Assembly (NCBI GenBank): GCA_023228645.1
Contig: JALOAT010000001.1
Location: forward strand, 124,001 to 188,000
Length of the DNA stretch: 64,000 nucleotides
Direction of reading: 5' to 3'
DNA from: Gammaproteobacteria bacterium
Lineage (GTDB): Bacteria > Pseudomonadota > Gammaproteobacteria > Thiohalomonadales > Thiohalomonadaceae
A program made the translations under genes and the position numbers. Below the pieces are notes generated by a model. It was not told where the DNA came from, searched no databases, and worked only from the letters and a program-made list of their open reading frames with translations. Below are positions 18,500-27,724 of the stretch, piece by piece. Position 1 is the stretch's first letter. Every line of letters starts with the position of its first letter.

Positions 18500-19081
18500 A
18501 TGTTAAATAACTTGATTAAACAGCAAGAAGAAATGATGCTAGAGAACTATGTCTTAGCTAATAGAGATTTATTTCTTTTATTTAAAGATATAGAAAAACG
18601 ATTAGAAGGGGAGGAAGAACACACTGACACTCTTTCTGAATCTCTAGTAATCGTCTACAATATACTTTCTATTGGTCAATACATTATACCTAATGTGATT
18701 AAAAGTGATATTAATTGGTTCATCAATATCTTTAATCAGGAATTTGAACACGAACTAATTAGAATCGACACACATCCTAATATGGAAAACTTACTGTTAG
18801 TTAAAGTAGGTGATGAAAGGACAGATGTTCTCTCTATTGGGATTACACCTTCTTTAGAGCCTTCTAGATTTAAGATGTTTGTCATCGATCCTCAGGGTAA
18901 AGAGTTAGGAAAGTATAATACTTCTCAAGTGGTTTATAAAGAAATTATACGAACTGATATTTATAGGTATTTAGAGAATCTAACACAAGTCATTATTAAA
19001 GAGTTAGGTTCTTCCTTTCCTATTATCAATAAGATGGACCAAATTCTAACTATCTATAAAGAAAAAGATCTTGAAGTATAA
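18500..19081 (+). CDS. Protein of unknown function
   Basis: 193 residues. An in-frame ATG at 18476 gives 8 more residues, but AAAAAAGGAAC sits right before ATG 18500 and favours the shorter form. Predicted helical at both ends with a beta-rich middle. It is a single-gene unit with a terminator directly after it. No family recognised. Confidence 0.55.
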   Translation: MLNNLIKQQEEMMLENYVLANRDLFLLFKDIEKRLEGEEEHTDTLSESLVIVYNILSIGQYIIPNVIKSDINWFINIFNQEFEHELIRIDTHPNMENLLLVKVGDERTDVLSIGITPSLEPSRFKMFVIDPQGKELGKYNTSQVVYKEIIRTDIYRYLENLTQVIIKELGSSFPIINKMDQILTIYKEKDLEV

Positions 19082-19082
19082 A

Positions 19083-19122
19083 GGCATAAAACGGGAGAGC
19101 AATTAGCTCTCCCAATTATGCC
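19083..19122. terminator. Two-part terminator hairpin
   Basis: Outer stem GGCATAA (19083-19089) / TTATGCC (19116-19122) and inner stem GGGAGAGC (19093-19100) / GCTCTCCC (19106-19113). It separates converging genes. Confidence 0.8.
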
Positions 19123-19128
19123 GTCTTA

Positions 19129-20394
19129 TTAAGAGAATAAAACAAGTCCTAGGACTTTACCCCAAGCCGTTAAAGCATTCACAGCTCCTTTAGCAAAGGA
19201 AACTGTAGTATTAAATACTGCTTTCGGATGTGTATGGAATTTTATCTCTTTAGATAAAGATCCTTCTTTAGACTTCTTATTAATTTCCTCTATTGTTTTG
19301 TCTAACTCTGGTGTCTTATCACCATTACTTGCAAACTGTTTAACATCTTCAATTAATTCGTTAATTTTATTTCTAGAGGTTTGAATTAAGTTTACAGTTT
19401 CTTCATCAGGTTCAGTGACTTCGACTTCAGTTTCTTCTTGCTCAATATCGCTATTTGAAAAGACTGTCTCTTCCTGAGTCTTTTCATTTTTGGTTGTAAT
19501 GCGAGTAATCTCGCCATTGGGCCAATTGAACTGATATTCAGACACTAATTCAGCAGGAGATTGTGGTCGAGTTTTTGATAACTGTTGAGAGAGCTTTTCG
19601 TAGTCTTCAGGATTAGCTTCAGCTAATTGCTCAGCCGCATTAATAGACCAGGTTTGATATACCACAGTTTGCTTCTTTACTTTATCTACTAATGCCTCAA
19701 TCTCTGAGATAGCTGTATTAGCTTCCTTACTGAGTTTTTTTAAATCCTTAACAGTACTCACTGATTTAACAGTTTTCTTCTTTACGGGTTTATAATTATC
19801 TAAAGCTTCTACAGATAAGTCCATTTCATCAGAATCAACACTATCTTCCTCTTGAGAAGATTCTACTTCATCTGACTCTTGTGTCAGCATATCAGGTTCT
19901 TCTTTTTCTTCATCAAAGATCTTACTAAAGAAAGAATCTAAGTCATTATACACTGCTAAGTTATTTAACTTAGCTATCTCTTCAATAATTAGTGTCCATG
20001 GATTAGCAGGTGATCCTTCTTTATCGACAATACTGATAAAGACTACATCATCACTAAACTCTTTGTCCTTAATAAGTTTATTAAAGTTAAGAAGATCATC
20101 AGTCGTTGATTTGGACTTCACTACTACGTAGATATAGACTTGTCCTTCTCCAGCCTTATCTACAATAATCTGTCTTCCATTAGAACTAAGTGTAAGAATG
20201 TCTGTTGACTCTACACTAGGTGCGTTAGTCTTTCTATCATCAAATTTAAATAACTCATGTAGAGTCTTACTAATGATCTCAGAAAGCGGACCCTTCATTA
20301 CGATGTTCTTTTTACCTGTTTTCTTATAATCGACAACACTAGCTCTAGTTCTATCATCTTCAGGCTTAGTTGTCTTGATCGTAAATTCAGACAT
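19129..20394 (-). CDS. Acidic two-part protein with KGPLS-type N-terminal domain
   Basis: 421 residues. The N-terminal 150 residues match the neighbouring 139-residue protein in pattern (MKGPLSEIISKTLHE here, FKGPLSDSLYAALTE there), so the two genes are tandem paralogues. A very acidic linker follows (about 160-200, EEEKEEPDMLTQESDEVE-like). The next 200 residues are Glu/Lys-rich and probably helical or coiled-coil, and the C-terminus is hydrophobic (GKVLGLVLF). It overlaps its upstream neighbour by one base (translational coupling). Function unknown; scaffold, prohead or internal head protein are possibilities given the surroundings. Confidence 0.6.
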   Translation of the reverse strand: MSEFTIKTTKPEDDRTRASVVDYKKTGKKNIVMKGPLSEIISKTLHELFKFDDRKTNAPSVESTDILTLSSNGRQIIVDKAGEGQVYIYVVVKSKSTTDDLLNFNKLIKDKEFSDDVVFISIVDKEGSPANPWTLIIEEIAKLNNLAVYNDLDSFFSKIFDEEKEEPDMLTQESDEVESSQEEDSVDSDEMDLSVEALDNYKPVKKKTVKSVSTVKDLKKLSKEANTAISEIEALVDKVKKQTVVYQTWSINAAEQLAEANPEDYEKLSQQLSKTRPQSPAELVSEYQFNWPNGEITRITTKNEKTQEETVFSNSDIEQEETEVEVTEPDEETVNLIQTSRNKINELIEDVKQFASNGDKTPELDKTIEEINKKSKEGSLSKEIKFHTHPKAVFNTTVSFAKGAVNALTAWGKVLGLVLFS

Positions 20395-20813
20395 TAGTTA
20401 GCCTCCATCAAATCTTTGACTAATCGATCAAAAGAAGTATACGTGGGGGATTCATATTCTTTTGCTATAATAATCATGCATTCAGTAAACACATTAACAA
20501 CTTCTTTATTGTCAAGTAAAAGCAATTGTACTTGAGTTTTATTCTTAGTTTGATTATAAATGTTAGCAAATTCTGCTACTTTAACTGCATCGACATCTTT
20601 TACACTAATGCCATAAACTATAATGGTGTTAAAGGAACGAGAGCTTACAATGAATTTTTTAGAACCTTCATCATTTTGAACAAGAGAGATTCCTGTATCA
20701 TCAATAACGCTTTCTTGACTCACTTCTGTTTTACTAATGTATTCTGTTAAGGCTGCGTAAAGACTATCGCTTAAAGGACCTTTGAAAATTATCTTCTGCC
20801 TAACTTTACTCAT
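20394..20813 (-). CDS. Single-domain paralogue of the 421-residue neighbour
   Basis: 139 residues. It corresponds to the N-terminal domain of the following gene: shared KGPLS motif near residue 11, then a helix, a conserved alternating beta pattern (FIVSSRSFNTIIVYGISV) and a C-terminal helix. The arrangement looks like duplication followed by addition of an acidic/helical extension to one copy. The alpha/beta pattern could be a Rossmann-like or ferredoxin-like fold, but no catalytic residues stand out. Confidence 0.6.
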   Translation of the reverse strand: MSKVRQKIIFKGPLSDSLYAALTEYISKTEVSQESVIDDTGISLVQNDEGSKKFIVSSRSFNTIIVYGISVKDVDAVKVAEFANIYNQTKNKTQVQLLLLDNKEVVNVFTECMIIIAKEYESPTYTSFDRLVKDLMEAN

Positions 20814-20935
20814 AATTTCTTCATTTTAAAAATGCCTGTATTAAATTAGAGGCGTTTAGAGCGTTTATTTATATTTTTGAGGTATCGATATACCTGAGTA
20901 AAAAATAATCAATTAGACTGATTATTTGTACCCTA

Positions 20936-21739
20936 TTATCGATAACCACCGAACATAAGTCTATAGTGTCGTCGACTCGATTCCATGTCCGTCATCATTA
21001 GAACACCCATTAGTGTTTCTTTTAAATATTCTTCATAAAGCTCATCAGCGTCTGAGAAACCTTCAATGATATTTCTAATAGCGCCGAGTTCAGCTCCGCC
21101 GCTAATTGCACCTTGATCTAGTTCTACAATAAGTGTATTGTAGATATATGCTTTTGTTGCTAGGAACACTGCCTCAGCAATGTTATTATAAGCTCTAATA
21201 GGAATGTTATTTAAATTCTCATCATTAGCGAGTCTGCATCGTAAATAAGTATTAGAAGGTAAGACATGCGTATAACGAACCGTCACTACGTTCTCTGCTA
21301 CTAATTCTACATAAGCTGAACTAATGGGAGGGATATTCGCATTAGAATCTAATAACGCTTTAGCAGATTGGAGTAATTCTCCTCTACCACAAAAAGCAGT
21401 TGATCCAAAACTATTTAATGCATTAGGGTCTAAGAAGTTAACACTTAATACAGAAACAATTGATCTACCGTCTGTTAAAGTCTTAGGAACTCTGAACACA
21501 CTAGTAAATTGCTCAATGACTTCTTTAGGGACGGTGATAAGAGGTACGAATACTTCTTTGCCTCCGATGATATCTAAGTCAGGTAATACACGATCATGGA
21601 TAACTTTAGTGAGGATCTGTTGTTCTATCGATACAGGTTCATTCCAATACCGAGTTAATGGTTTTAAGAAAGCTTCGCTTAATACGAGCTTATTAATTCT
21701 CATTGTTGTTTTCTTGATCGCGTGGTTAATAGCAGACAT
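20936..21739 (-). CDS. Probable virion protein of unknown function
   Basis: 267 residues of mixed alpha/beta composition, no signal sequence. The C-terminus is rich in Arg and Met (SSRRHYRLMFGGYR). It is at the far end of the leftward gene group adjacent to the packaging and tail genes. Its size and composition resemble myophage neck or head-tail joining proteins, but that is a guess from position. Start ATG 21739 (complement). Confidence 0.5.
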   Translation of the reverse strand: MSAINHAIKKTTMRINKLVLSEAFLKPLTRYWNEPVSIEQQILTKVIHDRVLPDLDIIGGKEVFVPLITVPKEVIEQFTSVFRVPKTLTDGRSIVSVLSVNFLDPNALNSFGSTAFCGRGELLQSAKALLDSNANIPPISSAYVELVAENVVTVRYTHVLPSNTYLRCRLANDENLNNIPIRAYNNIAEAVFLATKAYIYNTLIVELDQGAISGGAELGAIRNIIEGFSDADELYEEYLKETLMGVLMMTDMESSRRHYRLMFGGYR

Positions 21740-21783
21740 GTCAAGCTTCCTTGCGATTAGGTATAATTAAGATTTATTCATTC

Positions 21784-21794
21784 ACATATCATCT
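21784..21794 (+). promoter_or_regulatory. Putative phage promoter box
   Basis: ACATATCATCT lies 43 bases before the gene at 21837, at the divergence point between leftward structural genes and the PhuZ unit. Confidence 0.45.
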
Positions 21795-21836
21795 ATAAGT
21801 ATCTGTTATTAATATGTCTTTTTTAGGGAAATGTGA

Positions 21837-22382
21837 ATGAGTTGGGTGAGTCCATATACTCGTCAAAAAATATTACCCTTAAATACAAAAAGCTCATTAT
21901 GCTTTAAACCTGAACTTTATGAAAAATACATCTGGTTAGACTTAAGGGATTTATTTGATCTAATTAATAACGCAATCATTTCTTTTGAGGATGAAGAAAG
22001 GCATAGAAAGCCAAACGGATTAATTAATGTACCTATTGAAGCAGGGTCAGTATTTGGCATTGATGCTAAGATCTTAAGTAGTGAAATACTTGATCTCATC
22101 TTAAGCAATGGAACATGTTATGATTTATCTGTCTTACACGACTGGTTAAGTAATTACTTTTATACTGAGCCAGATGATCCAGATAAGGAGTACTACGACA
22201 ACATAATCAGTCAATTCTTTTCTCTTATTATTTATACAGCTAACATTATTGTTGAGAAATACGTATCCATATTAGGAGCTATTTCTTTCAACACTATCTA
22301 TCAATCTGATTATCGATGGAAGCTATTGCAATTCTATCGAGATCAAGCCTTAATTGGTTTTGGGTTAAAACCTGGTTATTAA
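21837..22382 (+). CDS. Small helical protein, first of the PhuZ unit
   Basis: 181 residues, predicted almost all helical and acidic. A segment near residue 30 (KYIWLDLRDLFDLINNAI) resembles segments near the start of the proteins at 26129 (EYVYVDLEREFIELLVEL) and 24373 (KHIYINATELTDFITSIF), suggesting divergent paralogues. It lies 19 bases before PhuZ and behind a promoter-like box, so it is probably co-expressed with it. Function unknown. Confidence 0.55.
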   Translation: MSWVSPYTRQKILPLNTKSSLCFKPELYEKYIWLDLRDLFDLINNAIISFEDEERHRKPNGLINVPIEAGSVFGIDAKILSSEILDLILSNGTCYDLSVLHDWLSNYFYTEPDDPDKEYYDNIISQFFSLIIYTANIIVEKYVSILGAISFNTIYQSDYRWKLLQFYRDQALIGFGLKPGY

Positions 22383-22401
22383 ATAAGGACGTATTGAAAA
22401 A

Positions 22402-23472
22402 ATGTCGAATACTATTGAACGTACTCGTGGTAACATCCGTGTCTATGCTTGCGGTGGTGCTGGTATTAATCTAGGCCGAATGGTAGAGACCATCTCTGAG
22501 AAATCTAAGGATAATCTTAACTTTGCTCAGATTGATATCACTTATGTAGATACTAGCCTGGCTAATGCAAAAGGACTTCCTAAGGATTGCTTCTACCACA
22601 TCCAGCCTTCTTATACGCATATCAGTGATCGTGAAGATACTCTAGATGGTAGTGGGCAAAAACGTGATGAGAACGCTGAATCTGTTAAGCAAGCTATTCC
22701 CGATCTACTTTTAAAACATCCTCCTAAAGATATTAACATTCTTATCCATTCTGGTGGTGGTGGATCAGGTAGCGTTCTTGCTCCCTTTATCACTGCTCAA
22801 CTAAAGAAGAAAGGATTAGAAGTTATTATCATCCTAATTGGTAGTCGAGATACTTTAAAGGATATCACTAACACTATTGATACTATCAAAAGTTATGCTG
22901 GTATCTCTAAGGTGAATAACTCACCTATTGCTATTGCTTATGAAGAAAACGGTTCTGAATACAATAACTCTCGGTTAAGCAGTCAGGTTGTTGATAGCAA
23001 TGTACTTTTGACAGTTAATAGCTTAGCTGTTCTCTTTTCTAAGAATAATGAACGCTTAGATACGAAAGATTTGGAACACTGGTTGAACTTCCAGAAGGTT
23101 ACGGATTACCAACCTGGTATTGTGGGACTTCAGATTTGTGATCGCAATACTGCTAAGGACTTCGATCAGAATATTGTTTCTGTTGCAACACTGCATTCAG
23201 AGACTTCCGGTACGAGTTTAGGTAGTAATAACATTCCATCTTACCAGTGTCGTGGTATCTTACCTGAAGAACTCTCTTCTGTTGTTGTGGATGAAGATAA
23301 TAACAGTAAACTACCGCTTCATTTTATTCTCTCTGATGAGATTATTGTAGATAGTCTCTTTAGTTTGAATAAACTATCTGCTGGTTTAAAAGAGAAGTCT
23401 CAGTCTCGACCTAACATGGTGTCTTTGATCAGTGATGATGACAATGCTTCTGATGATGGTATTGTTCTTTAA
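22402..23472 (+). CDS. phuZ: PhuZ-type phage tubulin/FtsZ-like GTPase (phiKZ gp39 type)
   Basis: 356 residues. The glycine-rich loop GGGGSGS (about 118-124, within ILIHSGGGGSGSV) is the tubulin/FtsZ signature that binds GTP phosphates. ACGGAGINLG (about 16-25) is the first nucleotide loop. The C-terminal tail is acidic (SDDDNASDDG), as in PhuZ, where an acidic tail contacts the next subunit. PhuZ filaments centre the phage nucleus and carry capsids to it. It lies between tail genes and DNA polymerase as in phiKZ. The tubulin loop is usually GGGTGSG-like, so this copy is a variant. Confidence 0.88.
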   Translation: MSNTIERTRGNIRVYACGGAGINLGRMVETISEKSKDNLNFAQIDITYVDTSLANAKGLPKDCFYHIQPSYTHISDREDTLDGSGQKRDENAESVKQAIPDLLLKHPPKDINILIHSGGGGSGSVLAPFITAQLKKKGLEVIIILIGSRDTLKDITNTIDTIKSYAGISKVNNSPIAIAYEENGSEYNNSRLSSQVVDSNVLLTVNSLAVLFSKNNERLDTKDLEHWLNFQKVTDYQPGIVGLQICDRNTAKDFDQNIVSVATLHSETSGTSLGSNNIPSYQCRGILPEELSSVVVDEDNNSKLPLHFILSDEIIVDSLFSLNKLSAGLKEKSQSRPNMVSLISDDDNASDDGIVL

Positions 23473-23498
23473 TTCTTCTTTCTCTTGATGTAGCTGTG

Positions 23499-23528
23499 AA
23501 AGGGAGTGGGTATCAACCTACTCCCTTT
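23499..23528 (+). terminator. Terminator hairpin after phuZ
   Basis: AAAGGGAGT (23499-23507) pairs with ACTCCCTTT (23520-23528), followed by TTCATT. The T-run is short, so partial readthrough into the following genes is likely. Confidence 0.6.
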
Positions 23529-23558
23529 TCATTACTGAGGATTTATTTTTTACTAGAC

Positions 23559-24392
23559 ATGAAAACAAATAAACTCACTATAACACAATATGCTAGTCTT
23601 TTAACTAATCAAAAAGCTCATGCAGGTATTGTTTTTAGTACTCCAGATCTTCTCTGTGTATTTGAAGAGTTAGAAGAAGCTGGTTTATTAGATATCACTC
23701 CTCAGGAAATTAACTCTTATAGAAAAGAGATTGATCTAACTCGTCATAGTACTATTATAGTGCGTCCTCCTAAAGGTGGATTTTGGATTTGTCCTTTTGA
23801 TCCTAAAGAAGATTTAGAAAAAGTAAAGGGTTACTTAAGGAATTTCCCTATGCTTTCTTCTTGCTGGATCTTTTATGATCTCCAACCCTTTCAAGCTTTG
23901 ATTCGCTTTCAAGCTGAGCAGAACTTAAATAAAGTTGGTATCGATATCCCAGAAAATCTTGTTACTGAGGATACACTCTTAGAAACAGAGATTGCTAATA
24001 TGAATCCTGATTTCTATAATGATGATGTCATCCAAGATAGAATTCGTCTCATTGATAGGAATTACCGTTTAATTGCAGAGAACTTTGTCACTGAACTGTT
24101 TAACGTTCTTATTATCTCATACACAAACTTTCTAAAAAGTAGTTCTGAAGATACGGTTGAATCTTTAGTTGAGCGTTATATCAAACATTTTCCTAAGAAA
24201 GGAAATGTCGGCTATAACTTAATTGAATCTTTGTGGGGGATCATTGACGAGTATGATGTTAAATTAACTGAATTCATTAATGGTGAGTATAATAAAGTCT
24301 ATATGGCTTATCCAGTCATGAACAACAATATCGTTGTTCTGAAATACGATATTGATTATCGGGTTATCATTCATGAATACCATAAAGAATAA
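23559..24392 (+). CDS. Protein of unknown function downstream of phuZ
   Basis: 277 residues from ATG 23559. An in-frame GTG at 23496 lies inside the terminator stem and is unlikely. It has a compact alpha/beta N-terminal region with GGFWICPFDPKED near residue 75, and a helical C-terminal half. Its 3' end overlaps the next gene. First of a run of seven tightly packed genes. No family recognised. Confidence 0.55.
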   Translation: MKTNKLTITQYASLLTNQKAHAGIVFSTPDLLCVFEELEEAGLLDITPQEINSYRKEIDLTRHSTIIVRPPKGGFWICPFDPKEDLEKVKGYLRNFPMLSSCWIFYDLQPFQALIRFQAEQNLNKVGIDIPENLVTEDTLLETEIANMNPDFYNDDVIQDRIRLIDRNYRLIAENFVTELFNVLIISYTNFLKSSSEDTVESLVERYIKHFPKKGNVGYNLIESLWGIIDEYDVKLTEFINGEYNKVYMAYPVMNNNIVVLKYDIDYRVIIHEYHKE

Positions 24393-24807
24393 TGATTCTC
24401 TAAATATTACCAATCCTAAACATATTTATATAAATGCCACAGAGTTAACAGACTTTATTACGAGCATCTTCTTATCGGATATTAACCTATCTACTTGGTG
24501 GGCAATTATAGGCTTTGCTACTAGGCGAGAGGTTTTAACTGATTTCGTAAAGACGGCTTTAGCAACTGATGACTCTACTTCTATAGATTCTTTAGCTATA
24601 CAGGAGTTATATGCTAAAATCAATGAGTCCATGATTAATCCAGAAATTATTGAAGCAATTGTTATTAATACGCTAGATTTGATTATAGACTTTATATTAA
24701 ACAAATATCCTAATAACACAATCGATAATCTATCTAATTATAGAGTATCTGTATTTCGGTTTGATACACTTATTCTAGAAAGGATTGAGAGTGCTGTGTT
24801 ATGGTAA
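24373..24807 (+). CDS. Small helical protein, member of the 24-26 kb row
   Basis: 144 residues from ATG 24373, inside the preceding gene's 3' end (20-base overlap); an in-frame TTG at 24352 is an alternative. The N-terminal helix pattern KHIYINATELTDFITSIF parallels the proteins at 21837 and 26129. Helical throughout, acidic, no cysteines. Function unknown. Confidence 0.5.
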   Translation: MNTIKNNDSLNITNPKHIYINATELTDFITSIFLSDINLSTWWAIIGFATRREVLTDFVKTALATDDSTSIDSLAIQELYAKINESMINPEIIEAIVINTLDLIIDFILNKYPNNTIDNLSNYRVSVFRFDTLILERIESAVLW

Positions 24808-24817
24808 GGAACCAGTA

Positions 24818-25288
24818 ATGGATACTCAACTGTATAGTGTATTATTCAGTATAAGAAGGCTCTATGAAATTATTCCAGAACTACCTCTTCTATATCGTTT
24901 CTTAGGTCAAGAAGATTTAACATTAGTCAAACTCAGCTTAATGGGTCCACAAGACCCTATCTTACTAAATCAGTATCGATTACTATCTATTGAAGATCAA
25001 GTTGAGTGGTTAGCTTATTATGTACTAGAAGAATGGGAAGCAACTAATACTGTTACTTATAGCACTGATACTAACTTGAGTCAAAATACATTATTGAGTT
25101 TGTTAGGTTTACCTTCAACTCATGAAAAGAATATCCGAGCTATACGAGATATTTTCTACCCTGTTCTAAATTTACCTAATAGCAATATTGTTATAGACTC
25201 TATTACTCGTATCTTTAAAGATTGTTCTTTATTAGAAACTGATCAATACGCTGGTCCGGATTATTATTGTGTCAATTACCGTCTCTAG
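24818..25288 (+). CDS. Small helical protein, member of the 24-26 kb row
   Basis: 156 residues from ATG 24818, which has AAGGAA eight bases upstream; an in-frame TTG at 24785 would extend it. Leucine-rich and helical. The 3' end overlaps the next gene by 20 bases. Function unknown. Confidence 0.5.
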   Translation: MDTQLYSVLFSIRRLYEIIPELPLLYRFLGQEDLTLVKLSLMGPQDPILLNQYRLLSIEDQVEWLAYYVLEEWEATNTVTYSTDTNLSQNTLLSLLGLPSTHEKNIRAIRDIFYPVLNLPNSNIVIDSITRIFKDCSLLETDQYAGPDYYCVNYRL

Positions 25289-25742
25289 AAAGAATAGGTT
25301 ATCAGAGCAGTTAACTGACTTTAGTGACTATGAACTTAAAACAGTTCTTATCTTCGATGTCTATGAATCTACTAATCTGTTAAAAGAAGCTTTTCTCTTT
25401 TATTGTCCTGACTTAGAATATGAGCTTCATTTTTCTTATATGGCTCTTGAACTAGTCTCTTTTGTATTAAACGAAGGGTCTTGTTTAAACACTTCAGGAA
25501 TGTCTGATTTCATATATGGTTATTTAGAAGGCTTTTATGAAGCAGAAGTTATTAATAATCTTGACACATTACTAACTCCTCATCTTTTAAAAATATGTAA
25601 TTTAATAAAAGAGAGGATTGATTATCTATTAGGGTATACCTTCTTAGATAAAGTTAATTTTTATAATAACTTCTATTGGGATCATGTCTATACTTCTGGA
25701 AAGTATGTAGGACAATTTAACTTATTAAAAGAAAAGTTGTGA
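25269..25742 (+). CDS. Small helical protein, member of the 24-26 kb row (GTG start)
   Basis: 157 residues from GTG 25269, inside the end of the preceding gene. Tyr/Leu/Phe-rich helices with an acidic surface. The stop shares bases with the next GTG start (GTGA overlap), a sign of coupled translation. Function unknown. Confidence 0.5.
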   Translation: MSITVSRKNRLSEQLTDFSDYELKTVLIFDVYESTNLLKEAFLFYCPDLEYELHFSYMALELVSFVLNEGSCLNTSGMSDFIYGYLEGFYEAEVINNLDTLLTPHLLKICNLIKERIDYLLGYTFLDKVNFYNNFYWDHVYTSGKYVGQFNLLKEKL

Positions 25743-26128
25743 CAAAACTCATTCCTGATTGTGTCCTAGATGTTTATGAAGTGATGGAAGAATTAAAAGA
25801 ACTTTATCCAACAGCTAGTGAATTAAAGTTATACTCAACTATCCCTGCGTTAGTTAACCTTTATCTCTATACACCAATCAATGAATTAGATAGAGAGCTA
25901 AAGTTTCGTAGATTCAACACTACTTCTGACGATACACTAAAAGAAAAGTTAGGCATTATCTTTCAGAAACTCATGTTTAAAATAAAGACTATCGCTAACG
26001 ATATGAGTTCAGATGAGATCCGACAATTCTTAGTAATTGGGTATATTACAACACCTGTTATGAGAGTTATCATTAGTGATACCAGAGCCAGTCTTTATAC
26101 AAAAGCCCAACCTATTTTCTTATTCTAA
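25739..26128 (+). CDS. Small helical protein, member of the 24-26 kb row (GTG start)
   Basis: 129 residues from GTG 25739, which overlaps the preceding TGA. N-terminal YEVMEELKELYP resembles the helix openings of its neighbours. No cysteines or membrane segments. The next gene starts immediately after the stop. Function unknown. Confidence 0.5.
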   Translation: MTKLIPDCVLDVYEVMEELKELYPTASELKLYSTIPALVNLYLYTPINELDRELKFRRFNTTSDDTLKEKLGIIFQKLMFKIKTIANDMSSDEIRQFLVIGYITTPVMRVIISDTRASLYTKAQPIFLF

Positions 26129-26584
26129 ATGAAACTAAAAATCTTACCCGGACTAAAGGTTCTAGAAAAGCAAACTGCTTTAAAGAGATTACCTGAATAT
26201 GTGTATGTTGATCTAGAAAGAGAGTTTATCGAACTACTCGTTGAACTCCAAGTACTTATCAATACTAACCCTCTTAGCATTACTCGCTTTCCTCCTATTG
26301 AAACTAATTCTATTATTGATACAGAAGAACTCTTTAAAGTTTATACTAAAGAGGAAGAAATATCTATTAATATAACTGAGTTAGCACTAGAGTTAGTTGA
26401 AGTCATTGATCCTTTCTTTGATGACTATCCTGATATGAATAATCAATATGTTAATTTACTTACCTGTCATTTGTATTCTATTTACAAACGGTTAAAGAAT
26501 TTAGATCTCTTTATAAATGGTAAGTTAGTTTATGAATTTTATAAGGAATATGAAAGAGGTTTTCTAATTAAGATTAAAGAATGA
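26129..26584 (+). CDS. Small helical protein, member of the 24-26 kb row
   Basis: 151 residues. The ATG directly follows the previous stop. Motif EYVYVDLEREFIELLVEL near residue 25 parallels the proteins at 21837 and 24373. A long stem-loop terminator follows. Function unknown. Confidence 0.5.
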   Translation: MKLKILPGLKVLEKQTALKRLPEYVYVDLEREFIELLVELQVLINTNPLSITRFPPIETNSIIDTEELFKVYTKEEEISINITELALELVEVIDPFFDDYPDMNNQYVNLLTCHLYSIYKRLKNLDLFINGKLVYEFYKEYERGFLIKIKE

Positions 26585-26600
26585 TAAAAAAGATTAGAAT

Positions 26601-26651
26601 AAGTACTATGTCTTAACAACTTCTCAATAGGTTGTTAAATACATAGTACTT
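26601..26651 (+). terminator. Long terminator hairpin
   Basis: Outer stem AAGTACTATGT (26601-26611) / ACATAGTACTT (26641-26651), inner stem TTAACAAC (26613-26620) / GTTGTTAA (26631-26638). A T8 run follows. It ends the row of overlapping genes. Confidence 0.85.
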
Positions 26652-26695
26652 TATTTTTTTCTTGGTGTATAACAAACCTCTCTCTTTTAAATGTT

Positions 26696-27109
26696 ATGAA
26701 TATCCATGAACTAAATGCAGCTAGTAGAAATATTTTACTAGAGATAGGTCCTATGTGCCGTACACTCATTCATTTCTTAAAGACAAAGAAAGTAGAGCAT
26801 CAGGACATTATCACAGTTATAGACTCTGTCGTTTATTCTTTAAACTACCCGTCTCAAGCAGAAAGAGAACATTCTTTAGATAATCTAAATTTCAGTAGGA
26901 TGGTGAAGAGTCCATTTCTAACAGGAGTAGTTTCTGAGAATGATCTTTTTCTATTTAAACAAAGTTTACGCGGTGCTGCTACTGAAATATGGGATAAGTA
27001 TCGATATTTAGATTTAGATCATTTGATCGGAACTCATGCAGGTTATCATTCCTTAGTCTTGAGTTCTCTAACTAATCGACATCTATTTATCTCAGCTCTC
27101 CCTTATTAG
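26696..27109 (+). CDS. Small protein of unknown function
   Basis: 137 residues, helical, without recognisable motifs. It is followed 14 bases later by another small gene, and both lie behind the long terminator, so a promoter must lie in 26652-26695. Function unknown. Confidence 0.5.
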   Translation: MNIHELNAASRNILLEIGPMCRTLIHFLKTKKVEHQDIITVIDSVVYSLNYPSQAEREHSLDNLNFSRMVKSPFLTGVVSENDLFLFKQSLRGAATEIWDKYRYLDLDHLIGTHAGYHSLVLSSLTNRHLFISALPY

Positions 27110-27123
27110 GAAAAGAAAAGACA

Positions 27124-27540
27124 ATGATTTATCAATTTGAACCTGGTCAAAAATATTCATTTGACACCTATGCTCCTCAAATCCTGGGTACTGAATTTAA
27201 AACAGTAGTAGTTAAATCTGTTACTGATTACGAGGACGCTATTTCTGAGGAAGATGTTCAGGTATTACATAGTCAGATTCTTGGTTATATTACTGACTCT
27301 ACTGTATCTGTGCCTGCTGATTTTAGAAAACTCACTTATATTAAAATTGATACAGGAGTTGGTAAGCGTCGTTTTATTGCTGTAGAGTGGATTAAGCAAA
27401 ATACCATTACTAAAATCTCTGAACTCAATATTGATGTAACTATCTTTAGAGTAAGTGATCCTGCTAAAGTACGTTTAGTGAGGGAAGCTCTGTCTCAGAA
27501 TGGGTTTACTGATTTTCAAATTACTACAAGAGAAGCGTAA
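27124..27540 (+). CDS. Small protein of unknown function
   Basis: 138 residues of mixed alpha/beta composition with a basic strand near the middle (GVGKRRFIAVEW). The ATG follows AAAAGAAAAG. Probably translated from the same message as the preceding gene. Function unknown. Confidence 0.5.
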   Translation: MIYQFEPGQKYSFDTYAPQILGTEFKTVVVKSVTDYEDAISEEDVQVLHSQILGYITDSTVSVPADFRKLTYIKIDTGVGKRRFIAVEWIKQNTITKISELNIDVTIFRVSDPAKVRLVREALSQNGFTDFQITTREA

Positions 27541-27724
27541 TGTCTAAAAAATAAATACGCCACGCTATAGAAGGGAGAGGGGGTAAGAACACCCTTATTA
27601 GTATTTAGATCAGATCACTCACAAGCACTACTAACATTCTTACTAGTAGCAGTGTTTATACATCATACCTGTATTGGATCTTATAGATACATAATCAATC
27701 ACTTTTCTTAAAAGTAATATAATC

